Below are positions 7,585-14,815 of a stretch of DNA of 20,031 nt, in pieces. This DNA comes from a virus: IMG/VR virus record IMGVR_UViG_3300031566_004868, positions 1 to 20,031 of that record, one strand, 5' to 3'. The translations under genes and the position numbers were made by a program. The stretch's first letter is position 1. The number at the start of each line of letters is the position of its first letter. The notes below the pieces were generated by a model. It was not told the origin of the DNA, ran no database searches, and was given only the letters and a program-made list of their open reading frames with translations.

Positions 7585-7702
7585 TACATGTATGCTCTCC
7601 GGATCCCCTCCGGTTACTTGTATTGCTGGCCACCTTGCACATTTGAGCCATTTAGTGATCCCTTATACCGGTATTTTCCGCTCAGCTGGTCCTATACAGG
7701 TA
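7585..7702. promoter_or_regulatory. Cluster of four TACNNGTA palindromes
   Basis: TACATGTA (7585-7592), TACTTGTA (7615-7622), TACCGGTA (7666-7673) and TACAGGTA (7695-7702) fill the gap before the acidic protein gene. Start-to-start distances are 30, 51 and 29 bp. On the coding strand three read ATACCTGTATAGG, ATACCGGTATAAGG and ATACATGTAAGGG, showing a shared extension on one side. This is the densest cluster of the motif in the window and marks the border between capsid and connector genes. Confidence 0.65.
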
Positions 7703-7723
7703 TGAACGGCGCCGGCACGAGGT

Positions 7724-7756
7724 CTACAGGGAGGGGAATTGATCCCCTCCCTGTAG
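7724..7756 (-). terminator. Perfect 14-bp hairpin after capsid-associated gene
   Basis: CTACAGGGAGGGGA (7724-7737) and its exact complement (7743-7756) enclose a five-base loop, 17 bp after the stop of the 96-residue gene. The stem is GC-rich and very stable. No U-run follows on the coding strand, so it may act as a partial terminator, or as a barrier that protects upstream mRNA from 3' exonucleases. Either would separate the highly expressed capsid genes from the connector genes. Confidence 0.6.
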
Positions 7757-7772
7757 GGGAGCCGTATCCCCT

Positions 7773-8063
7773 CTAAGGTGCGTCGCTTGCCGGGACCCAG
7801 AAGACCAGAAGCTGCTCGTTAGCCGTCGATGTATCAGTGGTGCTGCATTGCACCGTATCGTCGGCGGTGATGGTGCACTCGTCGGTCAGATTGCCAAGGA
7901 AAGCTTTTCCCGCTGCTCCCAAAGCTGAGACGTGAAGCGCGGTCACCAGGTGATCGCCGAGCTTGATCCCGGTGATGGTGATATCCGCTGCCGCTGCCTT
8001 GCCATCCCCATAATTGGCGGTCAGTCTGGATATATTCACCGGGTTCATAACCTTGTTTGCCAT
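7773..8063 (-). CDS. Small capsid-associated protein, possibly decoration (96 aa)
   Basis: A short, alanine- and threonine-rich protein encoded directly after the major capsid gene, with a near-perfect ribosome binding site (AGGAGGAGGC before the ATG). The sequence is beta-rich with small residues (ADITITGIKLGDHLVTALHV; ECTITADDTVQCSTTDTS) and ends in a short FWVPASDAP tail. Position, size and expected high expression fit a capsid decoration or cement protein, but no family is recognised and a fibre or tail accessory role is possible. The gene is bracketed by two hairpins (8105-8127 and 7724-7756), so its mRNA segment may be processed or maintained separately. Confidence 0.72.
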   Translation of the reverse strand: MANKVMNPVNISRLTANYGDGKAAAADITITGIKLGDHLVTALHVSALGAAGKAFLGNLTDECTITADDTVQCSTTDTSTANEQLLVFWVPASDAP

Positions 8064-8104
8064 GCCTCCTCCTCGTTAGATGTTTACGTCTCGAGTTCAA
8101 ACGA

Positions 8105-8127
8105 CTAAATCCAGATCCTGGATTTAG
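8105..8127 (-). terminator. 10-bp hairpin overlapping the capsid gene stop codon
   Basis: CTAAATCCAG (8105-8114) and CTGGATTTAG (8118-8127) are exact inverted repeats with a three-base loop. The TAA stop of the capsid gene (8124-8126) lies inside the stem. The coding strand after the stem reads TCGTTTG, only a weak U-run. It is probably an attenuator or mRNA-stabilising hairpin between the capsid gene and the 96-residue gene rather than a full terminator. Confidence 0.5.
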
Positions 8128-9569
8128 ACGTTGTAGTTGACCCCCACCGTCAATTCCGTTGCGGCGTACTTGCCCTCGAAGTCCATCCGCTGCGTGACCA
8201 CCGTCACGTCCTGGTCCGTCTCGATATTCTGAGCCGATTTTACCCTCGGCATTCTCCGGTCTCCGATCAGATAGGCGTCCTTCCGGACCAGAAGCGTCAG
8301 GGTCTTGGTCTTGGTAACCCCGTCGTAGACTCCGGAGGCATTCAGGTCCGCTCGGACGTATTCGGAGATTTCGATCGGGATTCCGTCGATCGCTGACAGA
8401 TATCCTTTCAACCAGGTAGCCTGCTCTCCAAATTTATCCACCGTGGCAACCTCGGTGAAGCTCAGGGTGGTCATGTATGCACCGATGCTCATGATGTGGC
8501 AGAGTTTCTTGGGGTCCACTCCGTATTTGCCCATAAGACCTCGAAGCGTTCGGAGGTCTGCCACGTCATAGGTGGTCACGTCCCTGAAGGTCGTAGCGGG
8601 GCAGAGCTCCCGTAGACCGGCGAATGCTTTCCTACGATCCTTGGCATCGTTCACGCCAAGTGGGTCACCGGCTTTAGCGTCCTGATGTGGAGCGCTCCTG
8701 TCCCCGTTTATGATCACGTCCTCCTGTCCGTCGGCCAGACCTTTCACGATGTCCGCCTTGATCAGCGGCAGAACCGCCACGATGGAATCCTCGCTGAGTT
8801 CCGTCGAGGATAGGAGACGCCCACCCAGCTTACGGGCGGTGAACGTCACGTCCGCTGTCGGAATGCCGCTGGTGGGGATCTTCTCGTCCACGTCGGCGGT
8901 GGCTTCCGAAAGGTAATAGACGACGAATCCGCCCGTCTTCACCGGGAACTTGAACACCGGCGTCGGCATCCAGAATCTCTGAAAGAGGCTCGCTACCCGC
9001 AGCTCCAACCTGATCTGATCGACCAGATCGGCGGAAAGCTCCGTCGGGATCCACTCGAGTCCTTCCGTGGCGGTGGCGGTGTCCATCGCTTTGCGGAAGT
9101 CCTCCGATACCTCCATGTAACGATCGTACATGGCCAGGCTCTTGATGCCGCCGTAGTTCTCACCATGCCGTTTCATTATCATGTGGGTGATCAGGAGATC
9201 ATCGGCTGCCATCTGGACGGCCTTTGCCTGCGGATCTGCGGTCGGCAGCCCCAGGAGCATGGAGTACCTTTCCGCCGGCTTTTTCTTCAGGTACATGAAG
9301 GGATGCTGGAGGGCTGGCTGGTTGAAGTAGGGATCCTTCTCCCTGAAGCTTTGGAACTCGAGCCGGCGGGTTTCCCTGTTGATCGATTTGGCATGTTCGA
9401 TCATGTCCTCGCCGGCTTTCGCCTTGAACTCTTCCCAGTCCGCCTTGGAGGGACCGTCCTTCAGTCTCTCCAGTTCCGGCTTGATCTCTCCGATCATTTT
9501 CAATCCGTCATCGACGGACCGCTTCCAGGCTGCGTCGCCTGTGAATTTATCATCGTCTTTCGGTGGCAT
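8124..9569 (-). CDS. Major capsid protein from internal in-frame start (481 aa, nested)
   Basis: Met321 of the fusion is preceded by GGAGGT at 9577-9582 with a seven-base spacer, one of the best ribosome binding sites in the window, yet it lies deep inside an open frame. Translation from here would give a 481-residue protein beginning MPPKDDDKFTGDAAWKRS: a helical delta-like scaffold domain (to about residue 110) followed by the whole capsid domain (for example ATWLKGYLSAIDGIPIEI near the C-terminus). Capsid protein is needed in hundreds of copies per head and protease in few, so a nested start explains how one frame can feed both, as for nested head genes in lambda. This is inference from the sequence; the fusion may also be cleaved by its own protease. 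Confidence 0.68.
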   Translation of the reverse strand: MPPKDDDKFTGDAAWKRSVDDGLKMIGEIKPELERLKDGPSKADWEEFKAKAGEDMIEHAKSINRETRRLEFQSFREKDPYFNQPALQHPFMYLKKKPAERYSMLLGLPTADPQAKAVQMAADDLLITHMIMKRHGENYGGIKSLAMYDRYMEVSEDFRKAMDTATATEGLEWIPTELSADLVDQIRLELRVASLFQRFWMPTPVFKFPVKTGGFVVYYLSEATADVDEKIPTSGIPTADVTFTARKLGGRLLSSTELSEDSIVAVLPLIKADIVKGLADGQEDVIINGDRSAPHQDAKAGDPLGVNDAKDRRKAFAGLRELCPATTFRDVTTYDVADLRTLRGLMGKYGVDPKKLCHIMSIGAYMTTLSFTEVATVDKFGEQATWLKGYLSAIDGIPIEISEYVRADLNASGVYDGVTKTKTLTLLVRKDAYLIGDRRMPRVKSAQNIETDQDVTVVTQRMDFEGKYAATELTVGVNYNV

Positions 9570-10529
9570 ACTTTTAACCTCCACTTTGATAGGTTGCGAT
9601 TTGCCTTGCTCGGAGGGATCGCTCCCTCCATCTGGCTTCTCTTTCTTCTCGGGCTCAGTCCTCCTTTCTCCGAATAACCTGATATGATCGTATGGTGCGG
9701 GGATCACTATACTTTTGCTCTTGGCCTGTTCAAAGAGAGCGAACGAATTTGCTGGTATGGTGACCACTGAGATCTCCAGAAGCTCCAGATTGGTTATCAC
9801 CCGAACGTCTCCGTGCATGGTCCAATCCGCATCACCGTTCGGGAAATCATAGCTGTAGCTGAAAGCCTTTAGGATTCCTTCCTCGATCAGCTTCCAGATA
9901 GTCTCCGCCGTTTCGGATATGTAGACCGATCCAAACAGACCTTTCTCCTGGATCTCTAATTCCAGGGCTTTTCCGATAGCCTGATACCAGTCGTGCATAT
10001 AACAGACCATCGGGTTACGCATGAAAGCCGGGATTGCTGTCTCAAAGGCAGTCGAGACCACGATATCCCGATAGCAATCCAGGTCGTCAGTCGAAATGAA
10101 TCCCTCGATCTTGCGATTCTTGAGATCCACGTTTTTAAATTCCAGCGGTGCGCTCCGCTGCGGGACCACCCGACCATCCAGGGGTCCGGTCCAGATCGAT
10201 TGCGGAAAGTAGTTATTCTCTCGGGCCCACTCTTTTGCTGTCTCCATTGTCCAGCCAAGAGATTTATCAAACATCAACCGGAGGACAATCCTCTCCTTCT
10301 CTCCCGGATAGTTCCCCTGGATGGATGTTATCCTGTGCGGCTCGGGCATTTCTATCACAGTGAAAGTCTCTGGATCGAAATTGCTTTTGTCCACAACCGG
10401 TAGGTGGATCCACTCGTCCGTCTCCTCCGTTTTGAAGTCCACCTTTTTCAGGATGGGACGCAGATCTAATCCCTCTCTGAAACGAATCTGCTTTGGTCTT
10501 TGTGCTTTCTCCTGTTTGTGTAAAGGCAT
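8124..10529 (-). CDS. Prohead protease fused to HK97-fold major capsid protein (801 aa)
   Basis: One reading frame joins two head proteins that are usually separate. The start chosen is the ATG at 10529 (GGGAG five bases before it); a GTG at 10544 is in frame but lacks a ribosome binding site. Residues about 80-108 (LRLMFDKSLGWTMETAKEWA) and 135-265 form a prohead protease: KIEGFISTDDLDCYRDIV, then His179 (YMHDWYQAIGKA), Ser224 (LKAFSYSYDF) and the conserved LLEISVVTIPANSFALF. A proline- and charge-rich linker (about 290-320) follows. Residues about 330-400 look like the helical scaffolding (delta) domain. From about 460 to 801 is the capsid fold. The protease would cut the scaffold off after shell assembly. 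An internal start at Met321 probably supplies free capsid protein. Confidence 0.9.
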   Translation of the reverse strand: MPLHKQEKAQRPKQIRFREGLDLRPILKKVDFKTEETDEWIHLPVVDKSNFDPETFTVIEMPEPHRITSIQGNYPGEKERIVLRLMFDKSLGWTMETAKEWARENNYFPQSIWTGPLDGRVVPQRSAPLEFKNVDLKNRKIEGFISTDDLDCYRDIVVSTAFETAIPAFMRNPMVCYMHDWYQAIGKALELEIQEKGLFGSVYISETAETIWKLIEEGILKAFSYSYDFPNGDADWTMHGDVRVITNLELLEISVVTIPANSFALFEQAKSKSIVIPAPYDHIRLFGERRTEPEKKEKPDGGSDPSEQGKSQPIKVEVKSMPPKDDDKFTGDAAWKRSVDDGLKMIGEIKPELERLKDGPSKADWEEFKAKAGEDMIEHAKSINRETRRLEFQSFREKDPYFNQPALQHPFMYLKKKPAERYSMLLGLPTADPQAKAVQMAADDLLITHMIMKRHGENYGGIKSLAMYDRYMEVSEDFRKAMDTATATEGLEWIPTELSADLVDQIRLELRVASLFQRFWMPTPVFKFPVKTGGFVVYYLSEATADVDEKIPTSGIPTADVTFTARKLGGRLLSSTELSEDSIVAVLPLIKADIVKGLADGQEDVIINGDRSAPHQDAKAGDPLGVNDAKDRRKAFAGLRELCPATTFRDVTTYDVADLRTLRGLMGKYGVDPKKLCHIMSIGAYMTTLSFTEVATVDKFGEQATWLKGYLSAIDGIPIEISEYVRADLNASGVYDGVTKTKTLTLLVRKDAYLIGDRRMPRVKSAQNIETDQDVTVVTQRMDFEGKYAATELTVGVNYNV
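9567..9582 (-). promoter_or_regulatory. Internal ribosome binding site and ATG for capsid protein
   Basis: On the coding strand GGAGGT, seven bases and ATG occur in the capsid frame (GGAGGTTAAAAGTATG). The site falls at the border between the protease linker and the scaffold domain, exactly where a separate capsid gene would begin. The spacing and strength are what a dedicated start would have. Confidence 0.7.
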
Positions 10530-10544
10530 GAGAGCTCCCTTCAC

Positions 10545-12692
10545 CTATTCTTTAAGTTTCGACGCTACGAGTGTGCATCGGCAGTTTATAACTTCCTCCG
10601 GAAAGCCTTCCTGTGAATCTCCAGGGAACATCAGCAAAGCGCCCCCGACTTCGAAGGGCTCCAGTAGAGGCTTCTCTTGCCCATGTGCTCCAAATTCCTG
10701 TCCGTGTGTGTCTCTCACCCGATCGTCGTCAGTCGCAATCCATTTTTTTGTCAGCACTACTCCGGATTCCACCATCCCTTTCCAAACTGCAAAGTTATGA
10801 TGTCCTATAACCTCTGTCCTGGCTATCCGGTCCGATCGATAATCTCTCGTCCGGTCCAGGTGGTCTGCAATCTGCTGGGAGATCTCCCGAATCGTATACT
10901 CCTGCTTGAGCGCGTCCGTTATGATGTTGGCCAACTGCCTTCTGGTAGTTTCGTTTACCGATCGGACAAATCTTTGGATCTTGGTCCGTAGCCAAAGTTC
11001 TGCCGCCTCATCCATTACGAAGTTGGCCCCGATCCCCAGATTTACGAGAGTATCGTTTCCGATTCTCTGGATCATGCTCAAGAGGTATTGCCTGGTCGCG
11101 TCGGTGAATAATTCGCTCTCCTGCAGGATAGCAAAGATCCTCTCCAGGTCGTGTTCGCCTACCTTGAATTGGCTTCCCCGTTTCACTTTCTTCTTATATT
11201 TCCGTTTGATCGTGGCCAGCCAATCCTCGCCCTCGCTATCCAGCTTCCGGAGAATTCTGTCCTTCTGCTGTTCCATAAAAGCCACCACCAAAGGCTTGAA
11301 TCCTTCCTCTTCCCGGGTCAGTTCTTTGTCGAAAATATGCCAGATGGCTTTCTCTTCCTCAGTCGGAGGATCCTCCGCGTCTTTACTTTTGCCCGGTGCT
11401 CGATTGTCTATCAGACTCAGGGATCCTACTCCTGCCGGGAGGGAAAGTGTGGGCTTCGCCTGTGGTTCATCTCCCCACCCTACCGGAGGTTTGTTATAAT
11501 ACTCGTGTCGTACTTCGTTTATTGTGAAGATCCCCCGATCTACCAGACCTCCCACCGTTTCCGCAACTTCCTTTTGATCGGCCTGGAGTTCTTGGATCTC
11601 GGAGGTATCGAATTCGCAAAAAGCTCCTTTCTCCATGAAGGGGATCAACCTCTCATTTAGTTTGTCGGCCACCTTCCGGAGTAGAGGAAGAATGGTATTG
11701 ACCCAGAACATCTTCATCTGCTCCCTGGAGTTCGCATAGTTGGCATATCGAAAGATTCCCACCACTGCCGGAGGGACCCTGAAGATCGCGCAGACTTCTT
11801 CTCTGTTCATGTTCATCATTTGCAGGAACTCAAGATCCTTCGGCTTTAGGATTGTGTCTTTGTACTTCAGTCCTCCCTCCAGCACAACCAGCTTGTGCCA
11901 ATTCGCCACTCCTTGATGAGCCAGATTCCAATCTTTCTTTAAACGATTTCGTACCTTAGTCTCCATCGTCTCGTCGGTCTCTAACAGAGCTCCTGGCCGG
12001 TGTGTGTTTTTGAAGAGCTCTTTGTTAGATCTCCTGGCGAACCAATCCGTCGTAAGGGTGGTCCTGGCTACCTTCATCGGAGAAAGTCCGTAATACTCGT
12101 CCTCAGCGTGAAAGTTCTTGAAGTGAACCACGTCCTCCGGAATGAAGCCGATCTTTTTCCCGTTCCGCTCGTAGAGGTATCCTGCTATAAAGTCGATCTT
12201 ATCGGGAACGATTTTCATCCGGTACGGATGGACCGGAAAGATCTCTGTAGGATTCTCCCCTCCCTCCAGGATCCAGTAAGCATTTCCGTCGATCTGGAGA
12301 AAGGCCGCCGTGGATTCGATCAGATCCCTATAACTCATAAACGGATTCACTGTCGAAAAAAGATCCACCATCCGGCCAGACGTGATTTCCTTGCGTTCGT
12401 CTCCGGACTCTCGATAGAATCTCAAAGGGACCGACGCGGCGTTCTCCGCTATGGTCCGGATGCAGACGAAAGCCCAGACTGCCAGAGAATAGCTCTTTGC
12501 GTATTTGGCAGCGTCGAGGTCGCCTTGGTGTCCCTGTTGAAGTTCCCACTCTTCCGCGTATTGGTCAAATAACCTCCGGCTCTTTTCCTCCTCAGCTTCC
12601 CTGGCCATCTTCTCCGCGTCCTGGAGGGAGCCCCTCGTCTGAATCTCATTAACCACGTATTGCCAGATTCGTTCCTTGACAGCTTTCAGCAT
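10545..12692 (-). CDS. Portal protein fused to MuF-like head morphogenesis domain (715 aa)
   Basis: Residues about 60-420 are an HK97-type portal: AKSYSLAVWAFVCIRTIAEN, then FLQIDGNAYWILEG, VHFKNFHAEDEYYGLSPM and the stretch REEVCAIFRVPPAVVG that marks the family. From about 440 a charged helical linker leads to a MuF domain: RSDRIARTEVIGHHNFAVW (from about 619), KKWIATDDDRVRDTH (about 649-662) and the cysteine motif EEVINCRCTLVA (about 700-710). The portal forms the dodecamer through which DNA enters and leaves. MuF domains go into the head with it and sometimes carry ejected effector domains; no toxin is visible here. Its ATG overlaps the large terminase stop (TGATG), and its stop is 15 bases before the protease-capsid ATG. 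The fusion is longer than a lone portal. Confidence 0.93.
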   Translation of the reverse strand: MLKAVKERIWQYVVNEIQTRGSLQDAEKMAREAEEEKSRRLFDQYAEEWELQQGHQGDLDAAKYAKSYSLAVWAFVCIRTIAENAASVPLRFYRESGDERKEITSGRMVDLFSTVNPFMSYRDLIESTAAFLQIDGNAYWILEGGENPTEIFPVHPYRMKIVPDKIDFIAGYLYERNGKKIGFIPEDVVHFKNFHAEDEYYGLSPMKVARTTLTTDWFARRSNKELFKNTHRPGALLETDETMETKVRNRLKKDWNLAHQGVANWHKLVVLEGGLKYKDTILKPKDLEFLQMMNMNREEVCAIFRVPPAVVGIFRYANYANSREQMKMFWVNTILPLLRKVADKLNERLIPFMEKGAFCEFDTSEIQELQADQKEVAETVGGLVDRGIFTINEVRHEYYNKPPVGWGDEPQAKPTLSLPAGVGSLSLIDNRAPGKSKDAEDPPTEEEKAIWHIFDKELTREEEGFKPLVVAFMEQQKDRILRKLDSEGEDWLATIKRKYKKKVKRGSQFKVGEHDLERIFAILQESELFTDATRQYLLSMIQRIGNDTLVNLGIGANFVMDEAAELWLRTKIQRFVRSVNETTRRQLANIITDALKQEYTIREISQQIADHLDRTRDYRSDRIARTEVIGHHNFAVWKGMVESGVVLTKKWIATDDDRVRDTHGQEFGAHGQEKPLLEPFEVGGALLMFPGDSQEGFPEEVINCRCTLVASKLKE

Positions 12693-14383
12693 CAGATTAA
12701 CCTCACTCTCGGCGTGGGTAACCTCCCTTTGATTCGTATCGCCAGATCCGCGTAAACAAATCCATGAAAATAATGATCCTGTTTGGTTCCCTCGTCCCAG
12801 ATATACCTTTGTCCCTTTGGATCTAAAATTCTTACCGGAGCCTGAAGCTGTCTGTAGACCTCTCCGCCATCCAATGTTGCAGCGTTCCCAGGTAGCAAGA
12901 TCTCTTGACTCAAAAAGCCGCTCACCGTATCGTCGATGGCTTGAGTCCGGTCCACCTGGACGATCCGTTCCTCTTCCTTGAAAATGGGCTCCTCCACCAC
13001 CACGTCCTTCCGATATTCACAAAGCCAGACCTTGCATTTGCCTTTCATCCGGTTTACAAATCTCCTGGCCTCCGATGTCTCGGGCCGGGCATCCACCACC
13101 GCTGTTCCAACTTTGAATTGCTTTACTTTATCGTCTAACTCTGTTAGGTGCTGGACCGTTCCAATCCAAATCGGTTTGCGGATCTTTCCCCTCTTTAATT
13201 CGTGAATGACCACATAATTAGGCTTCCCAACATCGACGCCCATAAACGTATTTTTGCCGGTCGATTTGAGTCCGTAATTCGCCCCGGCCTTGACGCAGAG
13301 ATCCAGGATCGCTTGGGTCAACTGTCGACCCTTGGCTGCATAGGGAAGTCCCAGAACAGAGTTATGAAACCGCTGGAGTTTGCTTTCGTTCTTCAGGGCC
13401 TCCAGATAGGTAACCCAGATGTTGGCTATTGTGCTGTTAGGGCTTATAAGTCTGGAGCCAGTATATCCGGATATGTCCGCTTGCTGGTCCTCCGGAATCC
13501 ATTCCGCTTTTGCCAGCCGGTCCAGAACCCCTCCGCACTTGCGACAAAAGACCTTTGCATCCTCTGGAGATCTCTTTTCCCATTTTGTGTCCAGAAGCTC
13601 CCACTCCTCGTCCGCGGTCTGCCGGACCACATTATCGAAAAACGAGAGCTCCTGATAGGTCCCGCAGGATCCGCAGCGGGGCATCCATCGTTTACGGTCG
13701 GATTCTGCGTAGGTGTGGTCGATTCCTCGATCCGGATATGTAGGGACCCCGACCTCTCGGCTGAATTTATAATCCGATTCCATCAGCCGGTCCGGAGCCA
13801 GGGCCAGATTATCCTCGTTACATTCGTCCCTTTCGTCGATCGCTATAACGTCCGCCGGATAGGATAAGAAGGATTTGCGGGAATTGGATCCAACAAAAAG
13901 TATGGTCCCTGTCGCCCCGAATGTTTTCAATCCGATATTGTCTATGGGATCGATCCCTTCCATGCCGCCTGTCTCAGTAATCCGTTCCCGATATTCCGGA
14001 CAGTCCGCAATGGCTCGATTCACTCTCTCGCCCACAAGCAAATTTCGGAGATCGATAGTAGGTAAGACGTAGAAGTACCGCAGTCCATCGAAGGCAAAAC
14101 GGAAAGCGTCAACCATCAGCCATGTAGTAACACCCCACTGTGTGGGTTTCCTAACGGCGATGTCCGGGCTCTCGTCCTTGTAGAGATCCACCAGGTACGG
14201 AAAGCGATCGAAGTCCAGAGACTTACGTCTTTCCGTTTGGTGAACCGAAGCGAGAGCCCACCTTGGATGTTCCCGGAGATCCGAGACGACTTCGCAGCAT
14301 TGCAGTAAGTAACTTAAGCTCGGGTTCGGGCAACGATCCAACAGTTTTGTAAAAATCTCTTTCGAGTCGGTCCTGACCTCCAT
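12692..14383 (-). CDS. terL: Terminase large subunit, GpA-like (563 aa)
   Basis: This is the packaging motor and nuclease. The ATG at 14383 is chosen because GAGGGGG lies ahead of it; an in-frame GTG at 14416 would add 11 residues. ATPase motifs: a variant Walker A at about 77-88 (AVRKPTQWGVTTW) and Walker B at about 177-184 (ADVIAIDE). A zinc ribbon with CGSC (237-240) and CRKC (280-283) is inserted in the middle, as in the lambda gpA family. The C-terminal nuclease has MGVDVG (Asp384) and VVDARPE as likely metal-binding segments, plus a conserved DHYFHGFVYADLAI near the end. The gene overlaps the small terminase out of frame by about 161 bases. It is longer than the T4-type enzymes, as expected for the GpA branch. 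Confidence 0.92.
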   Translation of the reverse strand: MEVRTDSKEIFTKLLDRCPNPSLSYLLQCCEVVSDLREHPRWALASVHQTERRKSLDFDRFPYLVDLYKDESPDIAVRKPTQWGVTTWLMVDAFRFAFDGLRYFYVLPTIDLRNLLVGERVNRAIADCPEYRERITETGGMEGIDPIDNIGLKTFGATGTILFVGSNSRKSFLSYPADVIAIDERDECNEDNLALAPDRLMESDYKFSREVGVPTYPDRGIDHTYAESDRKRWMPRCGSCGTYQELSFFDNVVRQTADEEWELLDTKWEKRSPEDAKVFCRKCGGVLDRLAKAEWIPEDQQADISGYTGSRLISPNSTIANIWVTYLEALKNESKLQRFHNSVLGLPYAAKGRQLTQAILDLCVKAGANYGLKSTGKNTFMGVDVGKPNYVVIHELKRGKIRKPIWIGTVQHLTELDDKVKQFKVGTAVVDARPETSEARRFVNRMKGKCKVWLCEYRKDVVVEEPIFKEEERIVQVDRTQAIDDTVSGFLSQEILLPGNAATLDGGEVYRQLQAPVRILDPKGQRYIWDEGTKQDHYFHGFVYADLAIRIKGRLPTPRVRLI

Positions 14384-14744
14384 CAGAACTTTCCCCCTCA
14401 CTGGAGGTTTCCTCACCGAGTCCCAGCGCTTTCAATATCGCACTGGCGGCTCTTAGGACCGTCTCTCCCTTCTGCCTGAAATCATAGGTCTTGGGATCGC
14501 TCTCCGTCGCTGTCAGTAGAATGATCGTCTCCGCTGCGCGTCTGGCATTTCTCCCAAGAACTATCTGGGCATCCCTTAATCCTTTCGCTATACAGGCTTC
14601 TTCCTCTTCCCTGAATTCCTTCTTCTTCTGCCATTTGTATAAGACCCGTTCAGATACTTCGAGTTTTTTTGCTATCTCTTCATAGGTTAAATTGCTGTCC
14701 CACTTCAGAGTTAAAAAATCTATTTGTTTTTTGTTGAGTGCCAT
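14223..14744 (-). CDS. terS: Terminase small subunit (173 aa)
   Basis: It recognises the packaging site and loads the large subunit. The N-terminus (MALNKKQIDFLTLKWDSNLT) plus YEEIAKKLEVSERVLYKWQK is a helix-turn-helix of the type found in small terminases. The middle (about 45-110) is helical and would form the oligomer ring. Residues 110-173 are serine-, glycine- and proline-rich, then basic, and are probably the flexible tail that binds the large subunit. That tail is encoded by the same DNA as the first 54 residues of the large subunit, in a different frame. The ATG at 14744 is preferred to an upstream TTG at 14756. A TACTTGTA palindrome lies 37 bp upstream inside a small inverted repeat. 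Confidence 0.85.
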   Translation of the reverse strand: MALNKKQIDFLTLKWDSNLTYEEIAKKLEVSERVLYKWQKKKEFREEEEACIAKGLRDAQIVLGRNARRAAETIILLTATESDPKTYDFRQKGETVLRAASAILKALGLGEETSSEGESSDGGQDRLERDFYKTVGSLPEPELKLLTAMLRSRLGSPGTSKVGSRFGSPNGKT

Positions 14745-14773
14745 GTCTCTGAACAAATCTGAATGGAGAAGAT

Positions 14774-14799
14774 CCGGCTATACTTGTATTCGTAGCCGG
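14774..14799. promoter_or_regulatory. TACTTGTA palindrome in the loop of an inverted repeat
   Basis: CCGGCTA (14774-14780) and TAGCCGG (14793-14799) enclose 12 bases that contain TACTTGTA (14781-14788). The coding strand reads ATACAAGTATAGCC. The element lies between the radical SAM gene and the small terminase, and could be a terminator-like hairpin for the first, a control site for the packaging genes, or both. Confidence 0.55.
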
Positions 14800-14815
14800 C
14801 TCGAAACTTCTATTC

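Noticed and set aside
9165-9677. Long plus-strand open frames opposite the capsid gene (also 2962-3456, 10906-11499, 12000-12572, 13202-13867)
   Set aside because: They lie wholly opposite well-recognised minus-strand genes, lack ribosome binding sites and have no recognisable domains. Most likely antisense shadows of biased codons.
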